Positions 7,899 through 15,685 of a stretch of DNA of 50,875 nucleotides are shown here, in pieces. This DNA is from Gammaproteobacteria bacterium (GTDB lineage: Bacteria; Pseudomonadota; Gammaproteobacteria; Ga0077554; Ga007554). The position numbers and the translations under genes are program-made. Each line of letters opens with the position of its first letter. Positions within the stretch are counted from its first letter, which is position 1. The DNA lies in assembly GCA_040183005.1 (NCBI GenBank), contig JAMPIW010000009.1, positions 1-50,875 on the forward strand, given 5' to 3'. Under the pieces are notes generated by a model. The model was given only the letters and a program-made list of their open reading frames with translations, was not told where the DNA came from and ran no database searches.

Positions 7899-8453
7899 CG
7901 CGGCGGTGCAGCGAACGATAAACATGAAAAGAACTCTGCACCTGGCACCGCCACTGTTTTTCAAACCTTCGATAGGATTACTGTACTCGAACCGTTTACC
8001 GTTGAACAGCGCCCGTGAACGGGCTTTATCTGACGCGGCTAAAAAAGGCCTTGCTACCGGCGGCGCCGCCCGAAAAGAAATGACGCTGATGGATAGAACT
8101 TTTTGGCTGCAAAGCTCACAGGCACCGGAAAGAAATAACACCCCTGGCAAAAACGCTGCTCCTGGCGCCGCCACTGTTTTTAAAACCCTAAATTAGGATT
8201 ACTGCACCTGCACCGTTTACCGTTGAACAGAACCCATGAACGGGCTTTATCTGACGCGGCCAAAAAAGACTCTGCTACACGCAGCACCGCCCAAAAAGAA
8301 ATGACGCTGCTGGAAGGGGTGCTTGCTCTGGCAAAGCTCAAATGCACTGGAAAGAAATAACACCATTGGCAAGAACCTAAAACCAAAAGCCACCCGTGTG
8401 GCTGATGCCAGACTCTCGCCAACACGCTCGACAGAACTACAGCCTGATGAGCG
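7899..8453 (-). repeat. Body of cassette C40: no convincing gene, internal 220-bp duplication
   Basis: The segment repeats itself with a 220-bp period: cctggcaccgccactgtttt at 7941 and cctggcgccgccactgtttt at 8161, both followed by related sequence including gaacgggctttatctgacgcg. The whole cassette (7785-8459) recurs unchanged, as far as I compared, at 29040-29714 (C13). A minus-strand frame at 7893-8174 ends in CTAAF-type sequence at the attC, like the frames in C24-C26 (LFMFIVRCTAAF), but it has no strong ribosome site. Confidence 0.75.
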
Positions 8454-8574
8454 CTCTAACGTGAGAATTAAGGGGCACGCCAACGATGAGGCCAGAACAA
8501 CGCTCCAACACTGACAATACCCGACACCCAAAAATGCCTCGCCAAGGCGTGTCCCCTTGAATGACGTGTTAGCC
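8454..8574 (-). other. attC of cassette C39 (long type)
   Basis: 121 bp, cores ctctaac and gttagcc; gacgtgttag subtype. The stop codon of the antitoxin gene lies inside the right core. Confidence 0.9.
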
Positions 8575-8877
8575 AGCTTGCCTTAATGACTCTGCAATAA
8601 CTTCTGGGTGTTTGAAGGCAATTTGTATAAGTGCTTGGGCTGCGCCAGAGGGTTGACGACGTCCTTGCTCCCACTCTTGCAATGTGCGTGCAGAAATATG
8701 CAGAGCTTGAGCAAACTGTGACTGAGAGAGGCCAGTTTTGAGGCGAGCAGCAGCTACCTCATTAGGGGCGACCTGGGTGGCGCGAGCAGCTTTGCCAGCC
8801 TTCATTTCACGAACCGACCGCAGAAGCTTTTCACCAAGCTCTTCTCCTGTCATTACTTTGCGCTTATTCATTTTCAA
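8569..8877 (-). CDS. HigA-like XRE antitoxin (C39)
   Basis: A 102-residue DNA-binding antitoxin partner of the RelE-fold toxin upstream. The helix-turn-helix is plain at about residues 46-72 (AARLKTGLSQSQFAQALHIS, then TLQEWEQGRRQPSGAA). The N-terminal ~40 residues (GEELGEKLLRSVREMKAG) would neutralise the toxin. It overlaps the toxin gene by 14 bases. This toxin-first arrangement matches HigB2/HigA2-type modules, which are frequent in chromosomal integrons. Confidence 0.88.
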   Translation of the reverse strand: MKMNKRKVMTGEELGEKLLRSVREMKAGKAARATQVAPNEVAAARLKTGLSQSQFAQALHISARTLQEWEQGRRQPSGAAQALIQIAFKHPEVIAESLRQAG

Positions 8878-9178
8878 TGGCTTCCCGAATAGATTTCAGT
8901 ATGTGAGGCGGGATGTTTCCGCGAACACTCTTTGCATATATGACCAATAGCCATAATTCACCATTGGTAAGTCGAGTGAAGTAAATAACACGGACACCAC
9001 CACTCTTGCCTTTTCCCGGCCTGCTCCAGCGCACTTTACGGCAACCGCCACTGCCTGGAATGACATCCCCTACTTCTGGATGGGCGGACAACCAGGCACA
9101 GAAGGCACCTCGTTCTTCCTCTGTCCAGAGGTCTTTGGCATCTGCCGCAAAGGTTGGGGTTTCTACAATCGTAAACAT
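8864..9178 (-). CDS. RelE/HigB2-like toxin (C39)
   Basis: A 104-residue mRNA interferase of the RelE superfamily. Visible family features are FTIVETPTFAADAKDLWTEE, the loop VIPGSGGCRKVRWSRPGKGK, SGGVRVIYFTRL (core strand with the usual Arg) and the C-terminal LVIYAKSVRGNI. It comes first in a self-promoted operon. The start at 9178 lies 10 bp past a perfect palindrome that overlaps a strong promoter. Confidence 0.9.
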   Translation of the reverse strand: MFTIVETPTFAADAKDLWTEEERGAFCAWLSAHPEVGDVIPGSGGCRKVRWSRPGKGKSGGVRVIYFTRLTNGELWLLVIYAKSVRGNIPPHILKSIREAIENE

Positions 9179-9184
9179 TCAGAT

Positions 9185-9213
9185 AATATACGTCATTGAC
9201 GTATTATTGTCAA
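9185..9213 (-). promoter_or_regulatory. Promoter and operator of the C39 toxin-antitoxin pair
   Basis: On the minus strand TTGACA (9208-9213), a 17-bp spacer, then TATATT (9185-9190). A perfect palindrome TACGTCATTGACGTA (9189-9203) covers the spacer and -10 edge and is a good autorepression site for the antitoxin. This cassette therefore does not depend on the array promoter. Confidence 0.75.
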
Positions 9214-9225
9214 GCCTTCTCAAAG

Positions 9226-9347
9226 GGCTAACGTAAGAATTAAGGGGCACGCCAACGATGAGGCCAGAACAACGCACCTGCGCTGATGACACCCGTGAAC
9301 CTAAAAATGCCTCGCCAAGGCGTGTCCCCTTGAATGACGTGTTAGGC
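9226..9347 (-). other. attC of cassette C38 (long type)
   Basis: 122 bp, cores ggctaac and gttaggc; gacgtgttag subtype. Confidence 0.9.
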
Positions 9348-9351
9348 TCAC

Positions 9352-9651
9352 TTAGCCGTGACTGGCTTCGGCATGCAACTTCAGTCCAAGTGCCCCGATG
9401 ACTTTGAGGATGGTGTCAAAGCCAGGGCTACGGTCGCCAGAAAGCGCCTTGTAAAGACTTTCACGGGATAGCCCGGCATCTCGTGCGACCTGTGTCATGC
9501 CCTTGGCGCGAGCAATATCGCCGAGCGCTTTGGCAATGAATGCGGCATCTCCGTCGGCTTCCTCAAGGCAGGCTTCAAGATAAGCGGCCATTTCTTCAGG
9601 GGTTCTTAGGTGTTCAGTGACGTCATAGCGAGTGGTAACAATCTTGGCCAT
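9352..9651 (-). CDS. HigA-like addiction-module antidote protein (C38)
   Basis: A 99-residue antitoxin with a central-to-C-terminal helix-turn-helix (IARAKGMTQVARDAGLSRES, then LYKALSGDRSPGFDTILKVI). The N-terminal half, EHLRTPEEMAAYLEACLEEA, is typical of the probable addiction module antidote family paired with short RelE-like killer proteins. It follows the toxin gene after a 5-bp gap. The pair is unrelated in sequence to the C39 pair next door. Confidence 0.9.
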   Translation of the reverse strand: MAKIVTTRYDVTEHLRTPEEMAAYLEACLEEADGDAAFIAKALGDIARAKGMTQVARDAGLSRESLYKALSGDRSPGFDTILKVIGALGLKLHAEASHG

Positions 9652-9656
9652 GCTGG

Positions 9657-9953
9657 TTACTCCGAAAGATTACGTGCGAGGCGCAAGGCGACCTTGATGT
9701 CCTTGGCCTGGGTGGTTTTGTCACCACCGACCAGCAGAATGATCAGACCTTGACCTCGCTTCTTGAAATACACCCGGTAACCGGGGCCATAGTTGATTCG
9801 CAACTCCGAGACACCTTCGCCAACCGGCTCGACGTCTCCGGGGTTTCCAGCGGCGAGCCGTTCGATTCTTACTTGGACGCGCGCTCTCGCCTGAATGTCG
9901 CGCAAGGCATCCAGCCATTGCGCGAAGAGGTCTGTTTTGCGAATTTCAATCAT
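9657..9953 (-). CDS. RelE-like addiction-module killer protein (C38)
   Basis: A 98-residue toxin of the short HigB/RelE-like killer family. Diagnostic stretches are MIEIRKTDLFAQWLDALRD, the Arg/Gly segment RVQVRIERLAAGNPGDVEPV, SELRINYGPGYRVYF (core strands) and LLVGGDKTTQAKDI. I place the start at 9953 because the family begins with this Met; an in-frame Met 9 codons upstream lies within the operator. Together with the antidote it forms a self-maintaining cassette. Confidence 0.9.
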   Translation of the reverse strand: MIEIRKTDLFAQWLDALRDIQARARVQVRIERLAAGNPGDVEPVGEGVSELRINYGPGYRVYFKKRGQGLIILLVGGDKTTQAKDIKVALRLARNLSE

Positions 9954-9961
9954 GGAGCAAC

Positions 9962-9988
9962 TGTATCCCATAGGATACAAATTGTCAA
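9962..9988 (-). promoter_or_regulatory. Promoter and operator of the C38 toxin-antitoxin pair
   Basis: An 18-bp inverted repeat tgtatcc-cata-ggataca (9962-9979) lies directly upstream of the toxin start. A -35 like TTGACA is at 9983-9988 on the minus strand, with a weaker -10 (TACAGT, 9960-9965) after 17 bp. The repeat sits between the hexamers, as expected for antitoxin autorepression. Confidence 0.65.
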
Positions 9989-10011
9989 TGCCATGTACGC
10001 TGCCCTGAGGC

Positions 10012-10075
10012 GCCTAACGTTCAAATTGAGGGGCGCCGCGCTTTTGCGGCGTCCCTCTCGAATGCGTGGTTGGGC
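10012..10075 (-). other. attC of cassette C37 (short type)
   Basis: 64 bp, cores gcctaac and gttgggc, central hairpin ggcgccgcgcttttgcggcgtc. Confidence 0.88.
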
Positions 10076-10088
10076 GTCATGCACGAGG

Positions 10089-10709
10089 TCACCTCTTGGT
10101 GTCGGATGAAGCAGCAGCGGACGCTACCCATTTGCCCTGTAAGTAGGAGAAGTTCTGGCCGTCAACCACCACTTGGGCACCAGTCGAAAACGTTACTAGG
10201 CCATCCAAACCCGTGATCTCGGCGTCACCGCTGATTATGACGATCTTCTTGCCATTGGCCAAGAATGTGCCAGCACATTCATACTTTCCAGACTTCACCC
10301 GCAGTCTTCCTGCGACAATCTCCACCCACACATTCGGATCCTTTGCGCGTTCCTTGTTTGCAGCGGGGTCTGTGTCATCGACGGCCAGCTCGATTTTCTT
10401 GGCGGTAATTGATGCCGTGCCAGACACAGTAGCCGACTTGTACGTATGTTCCAGCGTCACGTCCTTAGCATCTGACTCCGAGAATGCAATGCGAACAGGG
10501 TATTCCTTCGACGGTGTCAGTTCGCCAGGCGGGAAGCCACGTTTGTAGTAGCGTTTAATGGTGTCAAACGCAGCTCTACTGATTCCCGTGGTCGCATCTG
10601 CGACGAACGATGCTGGTACGGCTGGTTCAGCCGCGATCGACCGTGACAGCGCCCCGAACAGAAGTGCCAAAAGGAACAGCAGTCTCTTTGTGCTTTTTAC
10701 CCGATTCAT
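10089..10709 (-). CDS. Secreted protein of unknown function (C37)
   Basis: A 206-residue protein with a signal peptide (MNRVKSTKRLLFLLALLFGA, cleavage probably after SIAA near residue 27), so periplasmic or surface-located. The mature part is rich in beta-strand patterns (KSATVSGTASITAKKIELAV, GRLRVKSGKYECAG, KKIVIISGDAEITG), suggesting a beta-sandwich or beta-helix. I recognise no family. The upstream region AAGGAGAGAGAA is a strong ribosome site for the Met at 10709. Confidence 0.75.
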   Translation of the reverse strand: MNRVKSTKRLLFLLALLFGALSRSIAAEPAVPASFVADATTGISRAAFDTIKRYYKRGFPPGELTPSKEYPVRIAFSESDAKDVTLEHTYKSATVSGTASITAKKIELAVDDTDPAANKERAKDPNVWVEIVAGRLRVKSGKYECAGTFLANGKKIVIISGDAEITGLDGLVTFSTGAQVVVDGQNFSYLQGKWVASAAASSDTKR

Positions 10710-10758
10710 TTCTCTCTCCTTGTGCTTTGGTTGAAAGTTTCAGCTCCCTACGTTTAGC

Positions 10759-10807
10759 GCCCAACGTAAAGCTAAGGGGCGCGCCCCTCTCGAACGTCAT
10801 GTTGGGC
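10759..10807 (-). other. attC of cassette C36 (very short, 49 bp)
   Basis: Cores gcccaac and gttgggc enclose ggggcgcgcccct, a perfect small hairpin. It is the shortest attC here and may be a shrunken site. Confidence 0.75.
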
Positions 10808-10810
10808 CTA

Positions 10811-11140
10811 TTACTTTGACAGCTTGTCATTGACGTAATGGGAATCTGTTTTCTTCTGAGCGACTGGTCGCAACTTTGCCTTGTATAGCCAGAACGCTGC
10901 CAGGAGGCCAAGACCGATGCCAACAAGCCCAAGCGCAAACCCAACGAGCCAATCAGGGGTATCCCCAAGATCGGATTCAGCTAGGCGCGGGATGATGCTT
11001 CTGATAAACAGAAGCCACGGTAGGCTAGGCGCTAGGAAGGCAAGGACACCGGCGATTGCCCACGAGATGCCGTTCTTGCCAACAGCACGAGCTGAGCGAA
11101 AGAACCAAACGGCGACGATGATGGCGATGATTGATTGCAT
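10811..11140 (-). CDS. Small membrane protein of unknown function (C36)
   Basis: A 109-residue protein with three hydrophobic segments: SIIAIIVAVWFF (2-14), WAIAGVLAFLAPSLPWLLFI (about 27-47) and LVGFALGLVGIGLGLLAAFW (about 65-84), then a basic tail (YKAKLRPVAQKKTD). The start at 11140 has a good ribosome site (AAGGAGA, 8-9 bp upstream on the minus strand). A longer frame continues upstream through attC and the IS but is not coding. Family unknown. Confidence 0.7.
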   Translation of the reverse strand: MQSIIAIIVAVWFFRSARAVGKNGISWAIAGVLAFLAPSLPWLLFIRSIIPRLAESDLGDTPDWLVGFALGLVGIGLGLLAAFWLYKAKLRPVAQKKTDSHYVNDKLSK

Positions 11141-11164
11141 GTGATGCGTCTCCTTGGTATTGAC

Positions 11165-11283
11165 GCCCAACGTTAAATTAAGGGGCACGCCAACGATGAA
11201 GCCGGAACAACGCCTCTGCGTTGATGATACCCGGCACCCAAAAATGCCTCGCCAAGGCGTGTCCCTCTTGAATGCAATGTTAG
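11165..11283 (-). other. attC of cassette C35, right core split by IS110 copy 2
   Basis: Long type. Left core gcccaac; the right core should read gttaggc but is interrupted after gttag (11279-11283). The missing gc continues at 12955 beyond the insertion sequence. Recombination at this site is probably impaired. Confidence 0.88.
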
Positions 11284-11488
11284 CGTAGTAATCGGCCCGT
11301 TGCCGCAAATCGCGCCGAAGAAACACGTGGTGGCCACGTTGTGGCAAACTGGAATGCGGCGCTGGGGAAGACCGGAATAGCAATGGTGCACATTGCCCGC
11401 ATGTTAGCGTGGTCATGGGTGACGTCATCGACATTGGTGAATCGATTCGCAGGCCATTGGCCGACGGTTCGATATCCCGTTTAAGAGA
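11284..11488 (+). ncRNA. Candidate guide (bridge/seek) RNA region of the IS110 element
   Basis: Long non-coding left end of the IS. IS110-family elements are known to encode a guide RNA in a long non-coding end that pairs with donor and target. Here 11401-11416 (atgttagcgtggtcat) matches 14 of 16 bases of the actual left junction at 11277-11292 (atgttagcgtagtaat), as a target-specifying loop might. Several short inverted repeats (cacgtggtggccacgtggg-like around 11325-11341) could fold. Structure was not computed. Confidence 0.35.
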
Positions 11489-12910
11489 GTGAGCAAGACG
11501 ACGTACCCGATCCGGCGCCACATTCCACAACGAATAATGGAGCAAGTCATGGCGCAACGCAATCGATCGCTGAGTTTGAAGTCCCCGACGTCCCGACAGG
11601 CCTTGTGCCTGACCCACCCCAACGCTGCCGGTATCGACATAGGCAGCGCCGCGCATTTTGTGGCTGTACCGCCTGATCGAGACGACGAGCCGGTGCGCGA
11701 GTTCCCGAGTTTCACCGCCGATCTCAATCGTCTGGCCGACTGGCTGGCCGCGTGCGGCGTGGACACCGTGGCGATGGAGTCCACGGGTGTGTATTGGATC
11801 CCCTTGTATGAACTGCTGGAGGCGCGTGGCTTCACCGTGCTGCTGGTCAACGCACGGCATGTCAAGAATGTCTCGGGCCGCAAGTCCGACGTGCTGGACT
11901 GCCAATGGCTGCAACAGCTCATGAGCTACGGCCTGTTGCACGGCGCGTTTCGTCCGGCCGACAACGTATGCGCGCTGCGCTCGCTGTCGCGCCAGCGGGC
12001 GATGCTGCTACGCAGCCAGGCACGGCATGTGCAGCACATGCAAAAGGCGCTCACGCAGATGAACATCCAACTGGCCAATGTCATCTCCGACGTGGTTGGC
12101 GAGACGGGGCAGAAAATTCTGCGCGCCATCGTGGCTGGAGAACGTGACGGGCGGGTGCTGGCCGCGATGAAGAATGTGCGCATCCATGCCAGTGCCGAGG
12201 ACATCGCCAAGAGCCTGCAGGGCAACTGGCGAGCTGAGCATCTGTTTGCACTCAAGCAGGCGCTGGCCTTGTTCGACTTCTATGGCGCGCAACTGACCGA
12301 GCGCGACCGGGAGATTGAGCAGCAACTGCAAAGCCTGCAAGTTCACGACGGCGAGCCCGCCAAGGGCAAGAAGAGAGGCCGCGCGCGCAATGCCCCGAAG
12401 TTTGATCTGCGCACGCAGCTGTTCAAGATGTGCGGCGTAGACCTCACGCGCATCGACGGTATCGACGTCACCACAGCGCTGGTGGTGGCCTCAGAGGTGG
12501 GCACCGATATGTCACGGTTCCCCACGGACAAGCACTTCGCCTCGTGGATGGGGTTGTGCCCGGGCACCAGGATTACTGGCGGCAAGGTGCTCTCCGGCAA
12601 GACCAAGCGCTGCGCCAATCGCGCCGCCCAGGCTCTGCGATTGGCTGCTGCCGCGTTACGCAGCAGCCAATCGGCGCTGGGCGCATACTTCCGTCGGATG
12701 TGCTCACGCATGGACAAACCCAAAGCAGTGACAGCCACCGCTCACAAGCTGGCTCGGTTGATCTACGCAATGCTGACCAAGGGCGAGGAGTACACCGACC
12801 AGGGGCAGCACTACTACGAGGAGCGGTACCGCGAACGCGTGCTACATCAGTTGAACAAGCGCGCCGAAAAGCTCGGTATGAAACTCGTCGCCACTGAGCA
12901 GCCTGCCTAA
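11489..12910 (+). CDS. IS110-family transposase (DEDD recombinase)
   Basis: A 473-residue transposase. The N-terminal RuvC-like DEDD domain has AAGIDIGSAAHFVAV (first D), VAMESTGVYWIPLYELLEA (E) and GRKSDVLDCQWLQQLMSYGL (D pair). A coiled middle follows (QHMQKALTQMN ...), then the C-terminal Transposase_20 domain with GIDVTTALVVASEVG and the RSSQSALGAYFRRM segment. The length is slightly above average because of a basic N-terminal extension; the frame begins with GTG at 11489, with an in-frame ATG at 11537. Intact, and nearly identical to copy 1. Confidence 0.9.
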   Translation: MSKTTYPIRRHIPQRIMEQVMAQRNRSLSLKSPTSRQALCLTHPNAAGIDIGSAAHFVAVPPDRDDEPVREFPSFTADLNRLADWLAACGVDTVAMESTGVYWIPLYELLEARGFTVLLVNARHVKNVSGRKSDVLDCQWLQQLMSYGLLHGAFRPADNVCALRSLSRQRAMLLRSQARHVQHMQKALTQMNIQLANVISDVVGETGQKILRAIVAGERDGRVLAAMKNVRIHASAEDIAKSLQGNWRAEHLFALKQALALFDFYGAQLTERDREIEQQLQSLQVHDGEPAKGKKRGRARNAPKFDLRTQLFKMCGVDLTRIDGIDVTTALVVASEVGTDMSRFPTDKHFASWMGLCPGTRITGGKVLSGKTKRCANRAAQALRLAAAALRSSQSALGAYFRRMCSRMDKPKAVTATAHKLARLIYAMLTKGEEYTDQGQHYYEERYRERVLHQLNKRAEKLGMKLVATEQPA

Positions 12911-12954
12911 AACACTCATGCTAAATCAATCACTTGGTAGGTGTTTCTTAAGAG

Positions 12955-13271
12955 GCCTGGGAAGACACTGCACAAGACGTACCCACCCGCCAAAACTTTG
13001 AACAACATTAACAGGCTGATGTTACTCGCGCCAGTGCGAACCCTTTGCGCGTGACCCCGGCTTGCGTCACGCGGTGGAGACGACGATAACTGAGGGGTAA
13101 CACCACAGATCGGAGAACCCCCATCATTACTCGCAACCTTAGCGTGTCGCAAACGGATAAAAGGCTGGGAAGAACCCTGTACCCGAAGCGACCCTCGCAC
13201 AGATAACGCTGGGCAGGACGATGCCGCCGGAATCTTGCCAACACACTTGGCCGAACCAAAGTCTGATGACC
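12955..13271 (-). repeat. Body of cassette C35: ORF-less, family A
   Basis: Begins gcctgggaagacactgcacaagacg, the same opening as C31, C14, C8 and C7, but has diverged inside. No frame in cassette orientation has a credible start and codon pattern. Confidence 0.65.
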
Positions 13272-13326
13272 GCCTAACGCAAAGCTAAGCGGCGGCGCAG
13301 CCGTCCGCTTGAGCGCCGGGTTATGC
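13272..13326 (-). other. attC of cassette C34 (short type)
   Basis: 55 bp, cores gcctaac and gttatgc, central hairpin gcggcggcgcagccgtccgc. The stop codon of the C34 gene is in the right core. Confidence 0.85.
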
Positions 13327-13974
13327 CTGCTTGTGTGTGATCTCATCGCTGATAAGCTCGCTGAGTCTTGAGCTTTGAACATAGTCGATGAGCTCGAGCC
13401 GCTTTGACTTGGGATTGAGATAGATCAGCTGTTGCCAATCCATCGGGGGCAGCTCGCGAGATTCCAGTAAACTCGAAAGCGGATCAGCGCCACCACTAGC
13501 ATGATGTTGGAGCATTAATAATTCGAATTTCTCGATCGCCAACACAAAGTCTTCAGATGTCACGTCCCGCGGAAAGAGGAGAGTGATTTTGGTCCCGTGC
13601 ACACTCTGTGCTGTGATCGAGAATGACCTTGAGAAGGGTGATTCCTTTACAACCCCTCCGCGTCCGTGGACGGCCCTCTCGATCTCGGGCTTCGGGCCAA
13701 AGAACTTCTTCCAAAGCTTTCCGGTTGCGGATTTCAAAATCGCATAGTGATCCTCCGCCATTTTCTTAAGGATGGTTTCAAAGTACGGCTTTGCGATGAA
13801 CAGGATTATTCCTGTGGGGATTAGCCAGTCGAGTGCGGCAAACGGGCCTTCGGGTGGGCGGCGCACAACGGTGGTATCAATGTGATCTCTCGATAGGTCA
13901 CCCAGAAACGCGGTGAACTGCTCCTCTGACGCGTCCTTGTCGATTAGTAGCGATACTGACGCAGTTGTGGTCAT
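13321..13974 (-). CDS. Protein of unknown function with one membrane-like segment (C34)
   Basis: About 217 residues starting MTTTASVSLLIDKDAS; GAGGAG lies 6 bp upstream of this ATG, which favours it over the ATG two codons earlier. One hydrophobic stretch, ALDWLIPTGIILFIAKPYF (about residues 47-65), could be a membrane anchor or buried helix. The rest is mixed alpha/beta with a basic patch (KLWKKFFGPKPEI). I recognise no family. Short effector-like proteins with one central hydrophobic segment occur in bacterial conflict systems, but that is only an impression. Confidence 0.7.
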   Translation of the reverse strand: MTTTASVSLLIDKDASEEQFTAFLGDLSRDHIDTTVVRRPPEGPFAALDWLIPTGIILFIAKPYFETILKKMAEDHYAILKSATGKLWKKFFGPKPEIERAVHGRGGVVKESPFSRSFSITAQSVHGTKITLLFPRDVTSEDFVLAIEKFELLMLQHHASGGADPLSSLLESRELPPMDWQQLIYLNPKSKRLELIDYVQSSRLSELISDEITHKQA

Positions 13975-13998
13975 TGTCATCTCCTCGGTGTGACACAG

Positions 13999-14120
13999 GT
14001 ATAACGTGAGAATTAAGGGGCGCGCCAACGACGAGGCCAGAACAACGCCCCAACGCTGATGAAACCCACGAACCTAAAAATGCCTCGCCAAGGCGTGTCC
14101 CCTTGAATGACGTGTTAGGC
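13999..14120 (-). other. attC of cassette C33 (long type)
   Basis: 122 bp, cores gtataac and gttaggc. Confidence 0.88.
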
Positions 14121-14397
14121 CCGACGCGCTCTGAGAGCTATGTTAGACCAACGCGCTCAAGAAAAAAGCCCGTTTTATTTCCTTGCGCTTGATGCCACCC
14201 GCACAAAAACTAGCCAAGTCGAGAAAGCCAAAAAAGTTACCCAATGCTTGCCAAGAAACGACTCACCACGGAGAGGAGTGAAGCTTGTCCGCGACCGCTG
14301 CACTTTCCAGCAAGCCGCACTCCTTGGCCAGAAATAGGCTGAACGTGTGATGCGACGTGTTACTCCTGCACTGAAAAGTAACTGCTCTTTTCAGATT
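14121..14397 (-). repeat. Body of cassette C33: ORF-less, family B
   Basis: Shares blocks with C23 (22193-22468): gaaaaaagccc, ccttgcgcttgatgccacccgcacaaaaact, gccaagaaacgactc and the end ctgaaaagtaactgctcttttcagatt. No credible gene in cassette orientation. Confidence 0.65.
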
Positions 14398-14518
14398 GCC
14401 TAACGTAAGAATTAAGGGGCACGCCAACGATGAGGCCGGAACAACGCCCCTGCGCTGATGAAACCCGTGACCTAAAAATGCCTCGCCAAGGCGTGTCCCC
14501 TTGAATGACGTGTTAGGC
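14398..14518 (-). other. attC of cassette C32 (long type)
   Basis: 121 bp, cores gcctaac and gttaggc; gacgtgttag subtype. Confidence 0.9.
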
Positions 14519-14521
14519 GTC

Positions 14522-15556
14522 TCAGAATGAGGCGATAACGCCGTGACCCCATTCGTCCAAAACTGGCGCAGTTTCATCTGGCCTTTTCCTATCAGAGTAA
14601 GAAACGCTCTGCTCAAAGAGCATCATGCGTGAAAAAATGTACCGCTTCTTATCCTCGGGAAGGCCTTCATACCACGTCGGATTCAGCGCGAAGTTCTCAG
14701 TATTGTCGAGCACAGCATGAAGGACTGCAGAAGTGAGATTGGAGCCTGCAGCAACGGAGTCAAAGAAGCGTGAGGGAGCGGAATTGGCTGAATCCAACCA
14801 CGAGAAGACCGCAGCAGCGCCAGTTTCAACCGGGATAACAGACATGCAGATCTGGCTCATTTCGGCTTCAAGATCTTCGAAATCTTGCAACTGAACACCG
14901 TTCATGTCAAAGAAGGGTTGGAATGCTGCGGTTGCCAGCACTGACGGCGACTTTGGAAAGAGTATTGCACGGGTAATTAACCGTCCCCATGCCTGGTTCA
15001 TTAGGTGGCTATCAAGTGATGCCTTCAGCCCTTCCGCCTCTTCGGCTCCGCGAAGCGATGCTGCTTGAAATATAAGTGCTGCTTCGCTGAGCCTGAGCTT
15101 CTCTTCAATTCCGTGAATGTCTGCATAGTCGTCCGGCGATGGAAGGGTCTCGTACTGCTTCCGCTTCAGATAGCACTCGCGCGCCGCACCTCGGTACGCG
15201 AGCATGAAGATCTGTTGCCGACCAAATCGAAACGGTTCCGTTTCGAGGCATGCGAATAGCTCACGATCATGCTTTTGGCAGAATCCGTTGAATACTGACA
15301 CGTCGCGCAGACCACGCCTCTGTATCTCGATAGGAAACGTGTCTCGCGCAATGCGCTTGGCCTGCCCTGCGGAATATACGTGCGAATCTACGGCAATTTT
15401 TCGAAGCATCGCTTCCACAGAAAGGGTATGAGCGGAGATGATTGACCCTTCGTGATCTGCGTGTGGTGCCATGCAGACCTTCGAGCTGAATCGCTTGCGG
15501 AAGCGATCGATCATTTCCGCTGCCGCTTTTGGATTGTGGAGATCAGAGAGAGACAT
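14522..15556 (-). CDS. Protein with an N-terminal Cys/His zinc-finger-like motif, unknown function (C32)
   Basis: A 344-residue protein, MSLSDLHNPKAAAEMIDRF at the start. Residues ~28-110 carry a spaced Cys/His pattern: VCMAPHADHEG, IISAHTLS, then FNGFCQKHDRELF. This is reminiscent of an HNH/treble-clef-like zinc site found in uncharacterised bacterial proteins (SHSIS ... GFCxxHD). The middle is helical (RQQIFMLAYRGAARECYLKR); the C-terminal ~150 residues form an uncharacterised domain (PTWYEGLPEDKKRYIF). Cytoplasmic, no signal. Nuclease activity is only a suspicion. Confidence 0.7.
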   Translation of the reverse strand: MSLSDLHNPKAAAEMIDRFRKRFSSKVCMAPHADHEGSIISAHTLSVEAMLRKIAVDSHVYSAGQAKRIARDTFPIEIQRRGLRDVSVFNGFCQKHDRELFACLETEPFRFGRQQIFMLAYRGAARECYLKRKQYETLPSPDDYADIHGIEEKLRLSEAALIFQAASLRGAEEAEGLKASLDSHLMNQAWGRLITRAILFPKSPSVLATAAFQPFFDMNGVQLQDFEDLEAEMSQICMSVIPVETGAAAVFSWLDSANSAPSRFFDSVAAGSNLTSAVLHAVLDNTENFALNPTWYEGLPEDKKRYIFSRMMLFEQSVSYSDRKRPDETAPVLDEWGHGVIASF

Positions 15557-15565
15557 GTTGGAGAC

Positions 15566-15685
15566 GCCTAACGCCGAATTAAGGGGCACGCCAACGAGGA
15601 GGCCGGAACAACGCCCCTGCGCTGATGAAACCCATGACTAAAAAATGCCTCGCCAAGGCGTGTCCCCTTGAATGACGTGTTAGGC
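15566..15685 (-). other. attC of cassette C31 (long type)
   Basis: 120 bp, cores gcctaac and gttaggc; interior identical to the C14 attC at 28449-28568. Confidence 0.9.

Larger units (their letters stand above)
11284..12954 (+). mobile_element. IS110-family insertion sequence, copy 2 (complete)
   Basis: About 1.67 kb. Inserted between gttag and gcctggg of an attC right core: the uninterrupted equivalents at 15679-15690 and 28562-28573 read gttaggcctggg. No target duplication and no obvious terminal inverted repeats, as usual for IS110. It has a 205-bp non-coding left region and a 44-bp right tail. Known integron-targeting relatives (the IS1111-attC group) also insert in attC sites. The left edge could instead be at 11407 (see findings). 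Confidence 0.88.

Noticed and set aside
10811-11941. 376-codon minus-strand frame spanning C36, attC and IS110
   Set aside because: Only the 3' third (10811-11140) behaves as a gene with a ribosome site; the remainder runs through attC and antisense to the transposase.
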